The position numbers and the translations under genes are program-made. From the NCBI RefSeq assembly GCF_009863025.1, contig NZ_WWIR01000660.1:1-33151 (forward strand): 33,151 nucleotides of DNA, given 5' to 3'. The stretch is from Streptomyces sp. SID4985 (lineage in GTDB: Bacteria > Actinomycetota > Actinomycetes > Streptomycetales > Streptomycetaceae). The notes below the pieces were generated by a model, which saw nothing but the letters and a program-made list of their open reading frames with translations, did no database searches and was not told the origin of the DNA. Below are positions 19,738 through 27,806 of this stretch, piece after piece. Every line of letters starts with the position of its first letter. Positions within the stretch are counted from its first letter, which is position 1.

Positions 19738-21747
19738 ATGACGCCGTCCGGAGACGACCCGCTCATGGGCAGGGTGCGGGTACCCGCTCCCCGTCCCGGC
19801 CCGGACCATATCCAGGACCGGAACGAGGGCCACAGCGAGGACCGGGACGACGAGCAGGACCAGAGCCTGAACCACGGCCAGGGGTTCGCGGCGGAGCCGT
19901 CGGACCCGACCGTGACGACGCCGACGGCGCCGACGGCGGACCCGGCGCCCGACCCCGACACCGCCGCCCTCCATGTCCCCCACCCCAGTCCGGGTCTCGA
20001 ACTGCTCGGTGAATACCGGGGATCGGGGTTCACCGAGCGCAAGTACATGGTGCGGCGGGCGGACGGCCAGATGCTGATGCTGTCCAGGCTGCTGTACCTG
20101 GTCGTCGGGTCCGTCGACGGTGTGCGCACCGCCGAGGCCGTGTCCCACCGGGTCAGTGGCCGCTACGGCGCCGAGGTCACCGCGCAGAACGTCATGTATC
20201 TGGTGGAGCGGCGGCTCACCCCGCTCGGGGTCACCCTTCCCGCCCCCGGCCAGGAGCAGGAGACGAAGCTTCCGCGCTCCGATCTGATGCTGGCGCTGCG
20301 CGGCCACCGGGTGATCTTCCGCGAGGAACAAGTGGCGCGGATCGCCTCCGCGTTGGCGTGGCTGCACTGGCCGCCGATGGTGGCGCTGATGCTGGCCGGG
20401 GTGGCCGCGGTCGACGTCTGGCTGTTCGCCGTCCACGGCGCGATCACCCCGCTGCTGCGGGTCCTGGAGCAGCCGGTGTGGATGATCACGCTGTTCGTGC
20501 TGACCGTGGCATCGCTGCTCTTCCACGAGTTCGGGCACGCCTCGGCCTGCCGCTACAGCGGCGCGGCACCGGGGAAGATCGGCTGCGGCATCTTCCTGAT
20601 CTGGCCGTCGATGTACACGGACGTGACCGACGTGTACCGGGCGGGCCGGGCCGGCCGGCTGCGCACCGGCCTGGGCGGGGTGTACTTCAACGCCGTCTTC
20701 ATGCTGGTGCTGGCGGCCGGGTACGCCCTGACCGGACAGCCCGTCTTCCTCGCGGCCCTCTACCTCACCCACTTCGAGGTCCTCGAACAGCTGATGCCGA
20801 TCGTCCGGCTGGACGGCTACTACATCCTGGGGGACCTCGCGGGCGTGCCCGACCTGTTCGGCAGGATCAAGCCGGTCCTGCTGGACATGGTGCCGGGCCG
20901 CCGTCGTCGTACGGCCGCCGGGGCCCACGATCTCAACCGCCCCGCGCGGATCACGGTCACCGCCTGGGTTCTGGCGGTGATCCCGGTGCTGGCCGCCGAG
21001 ACCGCGTACGTCCTGTGGAACCTGCCCCGGCTGCTGACCACCGCGGTACGCAGTCTCGCCCACCAGTGCGACGGCACGTACGCGGCCTTCGCCGACGGTC
21101 GTCCGGGCGCCGGGGTCGTGGGTGTCATCGGCACGCTGATGCTGCTGTGCCCGTTGGCCGGCGGCATCTATCTGGCCTGCCGGATCGGCGTCCGTCTGGC
21201 GCGAGCCGCGCTCCGTTCGACCCGGGACCGGCCCACGAAGCGCCTGGTCCTGGCGGCCGCGGTCGGCGTGGGCATCCTCGGTCTGACGTTCGCGTGGTGG
21301 CAGGGGCTCACCCCCCGGCCGCTCCCGGCGGCGGCACCGGTCACGCCCGTCCTGCAACCGGCCCCGCCCACAACCCGGCCCCCGCAGCCGACGCCCGAGC
21401 CCTCCAGCTCCCCTTCACCCTCCGTGTCGCGGCCGACGGCCACCCCTTCCGCCGTACGTCCGCTGCCCCGCCGTACGTCCGTCGCCCCCAGCCGCCCCGC
21501 GCGGCGCGCCGTACCGCCGGTCACCGCGACCGCGACGCCGGACGAGCCGCCGCGCTCCGCCTCGGCCCGTCCCACGACCGCGCCGCCGGAGCAACCCTCG
21601 CCGTCCTCCTCGGACGAGCCGGACCCCTCCGAGTCCGAGTCCGCGTCGGCGCCGCCCCTTCCGACCACCGTCCCGCCCACGTCCGCCCCGGCGAGCCCGA
21701 CCGAGCCCACGGACGGACACCGCCCCCACCACAGGAGCCAGTCATGA
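19738..21747 (+). CDS. M50 (site-2-type) membrane metalloprotease with N-terminal PqqD-like domain
   Basis: The 669-residue protein has four parts. Residues 1-85 are disordered, Pro/Asp-rich. Residues about 87-165 resemble a PqqD-type peptide-binding domain (YMVRRADGQMLMLSRLLYLVVGSVDGVRTAEAV). A multi-pass core (about 190-524) carries the zinc site HEFGH (263-267) inside a membrane helix and the second ligand motif LDGYY (358-362). A tail of about 145 residues (525-669) is rich in Pro, Ser and Thr. The layout matches 'putative peptide zinc metalloproteases' found beside peptide-natural-product precursors. It probably cuts the 70-residue peptide in or near the membrane. The ATG at 19738 has GGAG six bases upstream. 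The stop overlaps the next gene (ATGA, 21744-21747). Confidence 0.88.
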   Translation: MTPSGDDPLMGRVRVPAPRPGPDHIQDRNEGHSEDRDDEQDQSLNHGQGFAAEPSDPTVTTPTAPTADPAPDPDTAALHVPHPSPGLELLGEYRGSGFTERKYMVRRADGQMLMLSRLLYLVVGSVDGVRTAEAVSHRVSGRYGAEVTAQNVMYLVERRLTPLGVTLPAPGQEQETKLPRSDLMLALRGHRVIFREEQVARIASALAWLHWPPMVALMLAGVAAVDVWLFAVHGAITPLLRVLEQPVWMITLFVLTVASLLFHEFGHASACRYSGAAPGKIGCGIFLIWPSMYTDVTDVYRAGRAGRLRTGLGGVYFNAVFMLVLAAGYALTGQPVFLAALYLTHFEVLEQLMPIVRLDGYYILGDLAGVPDLFGRIKPVLLDMVPGRRRRTAAGAHDLNRPARITVTAWVLAVIPVLAAETAYVLWNLPRLLTTAVRSLAHQCDGTYAAFADGRPGAGVVGVIGTLMLLCPLAGGIYLACRIGVRLARAALRSTRDRPTKRLVLAAAVGVGILGLTFAWWQGLTPRPLPAAAPVTPVLQPAPPTTRPPQPTPEPSSSPSPSVSRPTATPSAVRPLPRRTSVAPSRPARRAVPPVTATATPDEPPRSASARPTTAPPEQPSPSSSDEPDPSESESASAPPLPTTVPPTSAPASPTEPTDGHRPHHRSQS

Positions 21748-22448
21748 AACATCGCAAGCCACACACCGGCCTTCTCAGGAGCCGGATGGCCGGAATCGGC
21801 GTGGCGGCCACCGCCGCGCTGGCCGCCACCGCCACCGTTCCCGCCACCGCCGTCACCCTCCCGACCGCGCCCACCGCCCCGAGCGGCGCGGCCGGCCGGG
21901 CGGCGGTCGCGGTGGACATCGCCAACTCCCGTGCCGACAGGACCCACATGTACGACTTCGACGAGAGTTTCCGTATCCACGAGTACGGCCCGACGGTCGC
22001 CGTCACCGCCAACAACCGTGCCACCGCCGTCTCGGCGGGCTGCTCGGCCGACGCCCCGTGCCGTTCGGTCGCGCTGTCCTTCCAGATCGTGACGACGGCG
22101 GGCAGCAACGCCCGGCTCATCAACGCCACCAACCTCAGCCGGGCGTTGAACGAGCACTGCGCGGGCTGCGAAACCCTGTCGGCGGCCTACCAGTTCGTGG
22201 TGGCCACTCCGCGCGAGTTCCATCTCAGCAACGCGTCGCGGTCCGAACTCGCCGGTATCGAGCGGCAGGTGGAGGCGCTGCGCACCTCGCGTCTGCCCAT
22301 CGCCCGGATCAGGGAGCGGGCGGACGCGCTCGCGCAGCAGGTCAAGGTCATCCTCGACCGCGAGACGGCGCGTGCCCCGCGGGGCGACGCGCGTGATCCG
22401 CGCACCAACTTCGCGCCCACCGTGACCATGCACCGCCACATGCGCTGA
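21744..22448 (+). CDS. Secreted protein with duplicated Cys-pair/aromatic motif, partner of the M50 protease
   Basis: The 234-residue protein has an Ala/Thr-rich signal peptide (about residues 1-36). The mature part contains two related segments: CSADAPCRSVALSFQIV and, about 45 residues later, HCAGCETLSAAYQFVV. Each is a Cys pair followed by a beta-strand pattern ending in an aromatic-Gln/Phe-x-Val, so the domain looks internally duplicated with disulphide or metal pairs. A charged C-terminal helix follows (SELAGIERQVEALRTSRLPI). I do not know a named function. The ATG overlaps the protease stop by ATGA and has AGGAG six bases upstream, so the two are made together and probably act on the same peptide outside the membrane. 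Confidence 0.82.
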   Translation: MKHRKPHTGLLRSRMAGIGVAATAALAATATVPATAVTLPTAPTAPSGAAGRAAVAVDIANSRADRTHMYDFDESFRIHEYGPTVAVTANNRATAVSAGCSADAPCRSVALSFQIVTTAGSNARLINATNLSRALNEHCAGCETLSAAYQFVVATPREFHLSNASRSELAGIERQVEALRTSRLPIARIRERADALAQQVKVILDRETARAPRGDARDPRTNFAPTVTMHRHMR

Positions 22449-22463
22449 CCCCGGCCGGCCCGA

Positions 22464-22502
22464 GCGGGGCCCGGCGGCCGCGCACGCGGTGCCGGGCCCC
22501 GC
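22464..22502 (+). terminator. Terminator hairpin closing the peptide/protease operon
   Basis: A perfect 12-bp GC stem (22464-22475 with 22491-22502) begins 15 bases after the stop codon. More GC-rich inverted repeats follow up to about 22555. Confidence 0.7.
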
Positions 22503-22645
22503 GGCCCCCGGCGGAAACCGCCGTACCGCCGGACCGCCGGGCGGAAGTCGGCGCCCGCACCACCCGACCCGGAAGAGAAGTCAGGCTCCGCCCGTACGAG
22601 TTACCGGGCGACCGGCATGAAACCCGACACCGGAGACGTGACCCA

Positions 22646-22912
22646 GTGAGCCCACACCACCCCGAGCTGCGCGACCTCGCCATGGACCTCCTCTCGCAAG
22701 GGCGTCCCGCCAGGGAGATCGCGCAACGTCTGCGGATCTCGCCGCAGACCGTCTACCGCTGGCGCAGGACCCGCATCCCACGGCCCGAGGCGGCGCAGAC
22801 CCGCAGCCGCATCGCGGAGTTGGAGCGGGAGATCCTCATGCACCGCAGGACGATCGAGGCCCTGAAAGACGCGATGCCCCCAAAAGGCGCTACGCGGTCG
22901 TTTCTCAAGTAG
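22646..22912 (+). CDS. IS3-type OrfA-like protein (HTH plus leucine-zipper-like helix)
   Basis: The 88-residue product starts at a GTG with GGAG ten bases upstream. Residues about 5-42 form a helix-turn-helix (LRDLAMDLLSQGRPAREIAQ, then RLRISPQTVYRWRRT) and residues about 52-72 a coiled-coil helix (RIAELEREILMHRRTIEALK), the standard OrfA layout that binds the element's ends and dimerises. The last eight codons differ if ribosomes slip to the -1 frame at 22879-22885, producing a 186-residue OrfA-OrfB fusion. It follows the peptide/protease operon and its terminator. Confidence 0.75.
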   Translation: MSPHHPELRDLAMDLLSQGRPAREIAQRLRISPQTVYRWRRTRIPRPEAAQTRSRIAELEREILMHRRTIEALKDAMPPKGATRSFLK

Positions 22913-22917
22913 CCGCG
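22879..22917 (+). promoter_or_regulatory. Programmed -1 ribosomal frameshift signal
   Basis: The slippery heptamer C-CCA-AAA (22879-22885, in OrfA frame) fits the X-XXY-YYZ rule. Seven bases further a CGCGG/CCGCG stem (22893-22897 with 22913-22917) can form, a suitable distance for a stimulator. Slipping one base back joins OrfA to the OrfB frame at AGG-CGC-TAC. Confidence 0.6.
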
Positions 22918-23205
22918 CACGGACACCCGATCAGCAGACTCGTCGCTCTGCTCGGTGTCTCCGAGTCCGGCTACTACGCCTACCGGAAGCGACCGCCGTC
23001 ACCCCGCGCCCTGCGCCACGCCTGGCTCACACAGCTGATTCTGACGATCCATCACGAGTCGGGCGCGTCCTACGGCTACCGCCGCATCCACCAGGAACTC
23101 CACGACCGCTACGGCGTCACGGTCAGCCACGGCACCGTCGAACATCTCATGCGTCAGGCCCGCATCCACGGCAGGACCGGCCGCACCGCCGCCCCCAACC
23201 CCTGA
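22885..23205 (+). pseudogene. IS3-type OrfB N-terminal part only (no integrase core)
   Basis: In the -1 frame the reading continues for 106 residues: RRYAVVSQVAAHGHPISRLV, then ALLGVSESGYYAYRKRPPSP and HHESGASYGYRRIHQELHDR, ending RIHGRTGRTAAPNP before TGA. This is the HTH_21-containing start of IS3 OrfB, stopping at the linker where the DDE integrase domain would begin; about 190 residues are missing. There is no early start codon in this frame, so it can only be made by frameshifting. The stop is followed within ten bases by another small ORF, so nothing of the catalytic domain remains downstream. Confidence 0.65.
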
Positions 23206-23214
23206 CGGACAGGT

Positions 23215-23565
23215 ATGAACACAGCAGCAGCCCCGCTCGGTACAGCGCACCCGTACCTCCCTGTTCACCCTGTGGCGGACACCGCCGGACCGCAGGCCCA
23301 TCGCATCCGCCTCTACAGCGCGCTCGACACCCTGCGCGCCCCGCTCGGCGCCACCGACATCCAGGCCGTCTTCGACATCGCGGAACTGGACGCGGCCACC
23401 GTCCAGACGGTCATCGGCTGGATCACCGGCCCGCGCACCACGGGACCGTCGGCTACCCCGTTTCCTCCGCCCCTCCCTCCCCTCCCGCCTCTTCCCCCTC
23501 TTCCGCTCCCGCCGTCAGCAGGGATTCCACCAGGACCGCCACATGCCGTCGGTCCGCCGCGCTGA
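23215..23565 (+). CDS. Small uncharacterised protein, 3' end antisense to the XRE gene
   Basis: The ORF begins ten bases after the OrfB stop (ATG with GGACAGG just upstream) and encodes 116 residues. The first 75 or so have strong Streptomyces codon bias and a plausible helical domain (RIRLYSALDTLRAPLGATDI, then AVFDIAELDAATVQTVIGWI). The last 35 are Pro-rich (PPLPPLPPLPPLPLPP) and run antisense to the 3' end of the XRE regulator, where the bias disappears. The true protein may once have ended near 23440. The family is unknown; proximity suggests co-transcription with the transposase-like gene. Confidence 0.5.
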   Translation: MNTAAAPLGTAHPYLPVHPVADTAGPQAHRIRLYSALDTLRAPLGATDIQAVFDIAELDAATVQTVIGWITGPRTTGPSATPFPPPLPPLPPLPPLPLPPSAGIPPGPPHAVGPPR

Positions 23566-23896
23566 GCCGGCACACGCTCGCGATGAGGATCTCCACCTCG
23601 GGGTCGGCCTGTTCGGGCACCGACTCGTAGTAGAGGCTGACGCCCGCCGCCTCGGCCGCCGCGCGCCGCAGCGGCTCCACCGGGACGCCGAGGCCCCGGG
23701 CCAGACCCTCCAGCGTCGCCTCCTGGGGCATCCGCGCGAGCCGGGGCGCCGTCGCCAGGTGATGCACCGTGGAGCGTGAGATGCCTCCGCGCCGGGCCAC
23801 ATCGCCATAGGACCAGCCAAACCGATCCAACCTACTCCTGATCAGCTCCCGCAGCGAACTCGACACCACCGGCACATCCCATCGGAGACACAACAT
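23453..23896 (-). CDS. XRE-family helix-turn-helix regulator (147 aa)
   Basis: The 147-residue protein has an N-terminal Cro/CI HTH (SSLRELIRSRLDRFGWSYGD, then VARRGGISRSTVHHLATAPR) and a C-terminal part with LRRAAAEAAGVSLYYESVPE and IASVCRLSAADRRHVAVLVE, a form frequent in Streptomyces. The tail is Glu/Gly-rich low complexity. It is a predicted cytoplasmic DNA-binding protein with an unknown target. The ATG at 23896 has only a weak ribosome site (GCAGGTGG); GTG codons at 23875 or 23869 are alternatives. It is downstream of and on the same strand as the HTH-NACHT gene, 84 bases away, and converges on the ORF at 23215. Confidence 0.82.
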   Translation of the reverse strand: MLCLRWDVPVVSSSLRELIRSRLDRFGWSYGDVARRGGISRSTVHHLATAPRLARMPQEATLEGLARGLGVPVEPLRRAAAEAAGVSLYYESVPEQADPEVEILIASVCRLSAADRRHVAVLVESLLTAGAEEGEEAGGEGGAEETG

Positions 23897-23980
23897 CCAC
23901 CTGCCTAAGACCCAACGACCCGCCCCCCGAAGTCGTTCTGCCCCGCACCCCGGTCGAGTGGTGCGGGCTTGACACTCCCG

Positions 23981-26900
23981 TCACCGCCAGGCCGCCACGA
24001 CACGGTCCAGCTCCGCACGCAGCCCCCGGTCCCGTACGACGGGACGCATCCAGTCGACGTCCGTGGGCCTCAGCTGCCACAGCCCGTCCCGGTCCAGGGT
24101 CAGAAGCAGGCGCTCGGCGTGCACGGCCAGCCAGTCGTCGGCCCCGAGGTCACGGGCGAGGCGGAGCAGGCCGATCATGAGCGTGGGCGGGCGGCGGTCC
24201 TCCGGGATGTGGCCGAGGAGGGTGAGGGCGGCGGCGAGAGTCGTCTCGGTGTCGTGTCGGCGGGCTCCCCGCCACAGGTGGGTGGTCGAGGCTTCCTTCA
24301 GCAGGCTCTCCAGTCGCAGTTCGGCCGTTCCGCCGTTGTCCAGCGCGGGCGCCTCGCGGCGGAACCGGCTGGTGATGTGGTGGAGTTCGGCGTGGGAGAC
24401 GTCCCGGCGGGCGGCCAGCCGGGCAAGACAGTCGGCCAGCACCAGCCAGGTCCGGGCGGCGACCTCTCCGGACCCGGTGTGCTGGGGCGACGTCAGGGCG
24501 TCCAGCAGGGCGACGGCGGTTTCGACCGGCAACTCGTCTGCCGCGTCGCGTAGATGACGGGCCACGAGGTCAGCGGCGAGGGCGCGGTCGTCGCCGTGGA
24601 GCGCGCGCAGGCCGACGAGGACATTCGGGTGGAGTCCGTGCGGTGTCCGAGGGTCCGGGCGGCAGATGAGGGCGATCAGGTCGTGGGCCGCGGACATGCC
24701 GCTGTCGCCGTCGAAGCGGTACGTGGTGAACGCGTCCGGTACACGGTCGAGCAGGGGTGCCACGGCCTGGAGCAGACACTGGAGGTCGGTGTCCCAGGTG
24801 AAGGCCGCGAGGGCGTGCAGGCGTGCGGAGAGCGGCTGTTGCTCGACGATGCGTGCGGTGCCCGTGGGTTTTTCACGGTGGATCAGGTCGAGCGCCCAGG
24901 CCGGGTCGAGGGCGGCGGGCTCGGTGCCGGGCAGGACGGCGAGGTCGCGGTCGCGGGCGGCGCGGGCGGCGGGCTGGACGCGGAGCGAGGTGATGAAGGA
25001 GGTCCAGGACGCCTCCCCGAACTGTGAACGCCACAGGTGGGTCTGACGTTGCCAGCGGTCCATGGTGGCGTCGCCGCCGACGATCCGGGAGAGCGGCAGG
25101 GGGTTTGCGGCCCGGGCGGCCAGGAGCAGCAGGTTCGCGGTGTACACCGCGTCCTGTCGGGTGCGGTGAGGCGGGCCCGGACGGTAGAGGACTCGGGTAC
25201 GGCGGGAGTCGTCCTCGACGGTCCGCCGGAAGAGAAGGCCCAGTAACTCGACCAGTTCGGAACGGTGTTGGGGAGGCAGCGGCGCGAGCAACTCCCCCAC
25301 GTTGGCCAGGGCTTCCGCGCGGTCGCTCAGCGGTACGTGGGAGAGCAGCGCGTGGAGACGGCCGTCGTCGGTGTCCTTGCCGTCGATCAGCAGGCAGTGC
25401 AGTTCGTCGGTGATCAGGCGGGCGAGGAGGTACTCCCCGAAGGTGGCGTGCAGGAATTCGTAGGACCGCAGCTCCGTGTGCGTGACCACCGCCTGGGACT
25501 CGTGGATGAAGAAGAAGCGGCCGAACAGCAGCGGGGAGGGCTCGGGAACGTCACCGCCGAGGAGGACGGCCATGTCGTCTTCCGCCTCGTGCGCGGTGAT
25601 GCTCTGCTTGCGGCGGTTGAACATGCCGGCCGCGATGACGGACAGGCGTTGCAGCTCGCGCTCGACGGCTTCCGTCCGGGCCGGTTGTGCACCTTGATGC
25701 TTGCTGACCTGGCGGCGGACGAACTCCGCCAACAGCCTTTCGTACAGGCCGAGTCGGTCGATCCCGGCGTCCTCCTGCCGCGAGAGCGCGTTGTCCGAGG
25801 CGTCGTACAGGGCCAACATCATCAACAGGAGTGGCTGGGAAGCGAGTTCGCGGTACGGTCGGACCGCCTCCGGCGTGAGCGGGCGCAGGCCGGTGTCGAG
25901 GAAGTACCGGCGGTTCGTGGCGTTCCACGTCCGCAGCCAGTGCGCGACACGGGCATCGTCGAACGGTTCCAGGCGGATCACCGTGCTGGTAGGGGGAGTT
26001 CGGGCCTGGTCGGCCACGACCGTGCGGCTGGTGACGATCACGGCGGTGGGGCGGCCCTGGTCGGTCTCGTTGCGCTGAAAGTGTTCCACTCCCAGCAGGT
26101 AGTCGTAGTGGCGCTGTCGGTCGGCCTGGTCGGCGGCGGCCTGGAGCAGTTCGTCGAAACCGTCCAGGAGGACGAGCCGGACGACGCCGGAGTCGGGGCC
26201 CGTGGCCTCGGCCCAGGGAGTGCGGCGGCCCGTCGAGCGCCACAGCGCTTCCTCGATCTGGTCCCGGATGTCCAAGTCGGCAGGCAGATGGCGGAGTTCC
26301 ACGCGCTGACAGAAGAACTCCGAGGCAGGGAGGCGGGCGGCGATCAGCTTCGTGAGGAGGGACTTGCCGCTACCGGGGTGGCCTAGGACCACCAGGGGGC
26401 CATGCGTGGCGTCATCGGTCAGCAGGTATGCCGCCAGGAACTCCGCGAGGTCGTCCCGCAGCGGCATACGGAGCCACCAGTCTTCGCGGGACAAGCCGTG
26501 GGAGCCGGTGTACGAGGCGACACGGAAGGCGGGGTCGACGTAACCGGCCCCGAGGGTGGGGATGCGCGGCCCCACCGCTTCGCCTGCCGCGAGGGGCGCG
26601 CGTAGGAGATGACGGTGGTGGTCGGGTGCCTTGGCGCCTCCGGCGAACCGTTCGAGCAGGTCCGCGAGACCGGTGAGCGCGGTGGGGAGAGTATGGCCGG
26701 TGGAGGCTGGCGGCTCGACGGCCTCGGGCGGGTCCTCGGGGTGGGAGGTGAGGCGCAACTCGGGGCAGTCCCAGAGGACATGGTCGAGCAGGGTCTCGTA
26801 GCGGCGCCAGGCGGTCCGGGCCAGGTCTCCGGGGTCGATGTCACGGGCGCCGGTTCCACGGACGAGGTCGGCCGCGTACGAGTAGGCCGTCTCGATCTCG

Positions 26901-27631
26901 TGGCGGCGATCGGCCGGGGTGCCCACCCTCATGGAGCCGAGGGTGACGTGCTCCAGCTCGGTCACGATGTCGGCGGTGGGCGCGCCGTCGCGCGTCGGGT
27001 CCAGCTCGGGCTCGTACACGATGCCGTACTGCGCGACGGCCTGGCAGAACGCGCTCACGAGGACGACCAGGTCGGCCGCGCAGAGCAGGGCGGTGCGGGC
27101 GGTGCCGCGGCTCGCCCGGACCCGCTCCGCGAACCCCTCCAGCACCGGGCGCAGGTCGGCTCCGGTGCCGCCGGTCAGCCGCAGCGGCTCCAGGATCTCT
27201 TCGGCCAGACCGTGGAAGGCCGGGCGTCCGCCGGCCAGGATCTCGACCGCCCCGGCGAAGTCGGGGGCGACCTCGACGGGGGGTGGCGGCGCGGCGGAAG
27301 GGGGTTTCCCGGGGCGCTGCCTCCCGGTCCGCGGTACGGGAACAGCGGCGACGTTCGCCTCGACCTCCTCCAGCCGCAGCCGCCACCAGCCCCGGTCGAA
27401 GGTCAGTCCGGCGGGCGGGCGAGGACCACTGCGCGTGCGGCAGTAATCCACCACGCCGAGCACGTCGTCCCAGGTGGGCGGTGTGGCCCGTCGGGCGTTG
27501 AGGAGAGCCGAGACCGCCGGCTCGCTGCGGTGCAGGGCCCGCGCCAGGTCGCTCTGCGGGACTCCGCAGCCACGGACCAGCCGCCGGAGCAGTCCGCAGA
27601 AGTCCGCCACCGCGCCGGATGTCTCCCCCAC
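23981..27631 (-). CDS. HTH-NACHT STAND-type NTPase (NLR-like, possible immunity protein)
   Basis: From the GTG at 27631 the protein has 1216 residues. Residues 1-67 form a Cro/CI-like HTH (FCGLLRRLVRGCGVPQSDLA, then RALHRSEPAVSALLNARR). A helical linker of unknown function covers about 90-350. The NACHT module follows: Walker A GHPGSGKS (417-424), Walker B LVLLDGFDEL (D490, D493, E494), RPTAVIVTSR, and the winged-helix signature YEFLHATFGEYLLARLI. The last 550 residues look like an alpha-helical repeat sensor. STAND ATPases of this build oligomerise on sensing a trigger; many bacterial NACHT proteins act in antiphage defence, others in signalling. An ATG at 27763 would add 44 low-complexity residues. 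The ribosome site GGGGG is weak. It is divergent from a small membrane protein gene. Confidence 0.85.
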   Translation of the reverse strand: MGETSGAVADFCGLLRRLVRGCGVPQSDLARALHRSEPAVSALLNARRATPPTWDDVLGVVDYCRTRSGPRPPAGLTFDRGWWRLRLEEVEANVAAVPVPRTGRQRPGKPPSAAPPPPVEVAPDFAGAVEILAGGRPAFHGLAEEILEPLRLTGGTGADLRPVLEGFAERVRASRGTARTALLCAADLVVLVSAFCQAVAQYGIVYEPELDPTRDGAPTADIVTELEHVTLGSMRVGTPADRRHEIETAYSYAADLVRGTGARDIDPGDLARTAWRRYETLLDHVLWDCPELRLTSHPEDPPEAVEPPASTGHTLPTALTGLADLLERFAGGAKAPDHHRHLLRAPLAAGEAVGPRIPTLGAGYVDPAFRVASYTGSHGLSREDWWLRMPLRDDLAEFLAAYLLTDDATHGPLVVLGHPGSGKSLLTKLIAARLPASEFFCQRVELRHLPADLDIRDQIEEALWRSTGRRTPWAEATGPDSGVVRLVLLDGFDELLQAAADQADRQRHYDYLLGVEHFQRNETDQGRPTAVIVTSRTVVADQARTPPTSTVIRLEPFDDARVAHWLRTWNATNRRYFLDTGLRPLTPEAVRPYRELASQPLLLMMLALYDASDNALSRQEDAGIDRLGLYERLLAEFVRRQVSKHQGAQPARTEAVERELQRLSVIAAGMFNRRKQSITAHEAEDDMAVLLGGDVPEPSPLLFGRFFFIHESQAVVTHTELRSYEFLHATFGEYLLARLITDELHCLLIDGKDTDDGRLHALLSHVPLSDRAEALANVGELLAPLPPQHRSELVELLGLLFRRTVEDDSRRTRVLYRPGPPHRTRQDAVYTANLLLLAARAANPLPLSRIVGGDATMDRWQRQTHLWRSQFGEASWTSFITSLRVQPAARAARDRDLAVLPGTEPAALDPAWALDLIHREKPTGTARIVEQQPLSARLHALAAFTWDTDLQCLLQAVAPLLDRVPDAFTTYRFDGDSGMSAAHDLIALICRPDPRTPHGLHPNVLVGLRALHGDDRALAADLVARHLRDAADELPVETAVALLDALTSPQHTGSGEVAARTWLVLADCLARLAARRDVSHAELHHITSRFRREAPALDNGGTAELRLESLLKEASTTHLWRGARRHDTETTLAAALTLLGHIPEDRRPPTLMIGLLRLARDLGADDWLAVHAERLLLTLDRDGLWQLRPTDVDWMRPVVRDRGLRAELDRVVAAWR

Positions 27632-27806
27632 CGCACACCCCCGCTCTTCGGGCTGCTTCCGCGCGGACGACGGACCGGTGCGGTCCCGGCCTGCGTCAAC
27701 GCCTGCACGGTTTCGCGTACTTCCGCGTTCCCGAACCGAACGTCCCCTTGTTGCCAAGGTCATTGGGACACGCCACGTGCCGCCGCATCAAGAAGGAGAC
27801 AAGCCC

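Larger units (their letters stand above)
22646..23205 (+). mobile_element. IS3-like transposase remnant or domesticated derivative (orfA + truncated orfB)
   Basis: Two overlapping frames give an HTH/coiled-coil OrfA and the N-terminal, DNA-binding part of OrfB, with an intact -1 frameshift signal but no DDE (rve) catalytic core. No terminal inverted repeats or target duplication could be identified by eye. It is either an inactivated insertion sequence or a transposase-derived DNA-binding gene. Confidence 0.65.

Noticed and set aside
20358..22448. Alternative-frame ORF of 696 codons across the M50 gene
   Set aside because: Only its last third coincides with the real secreted-protein frame; the rest is out of frame with the protease and has no domain.
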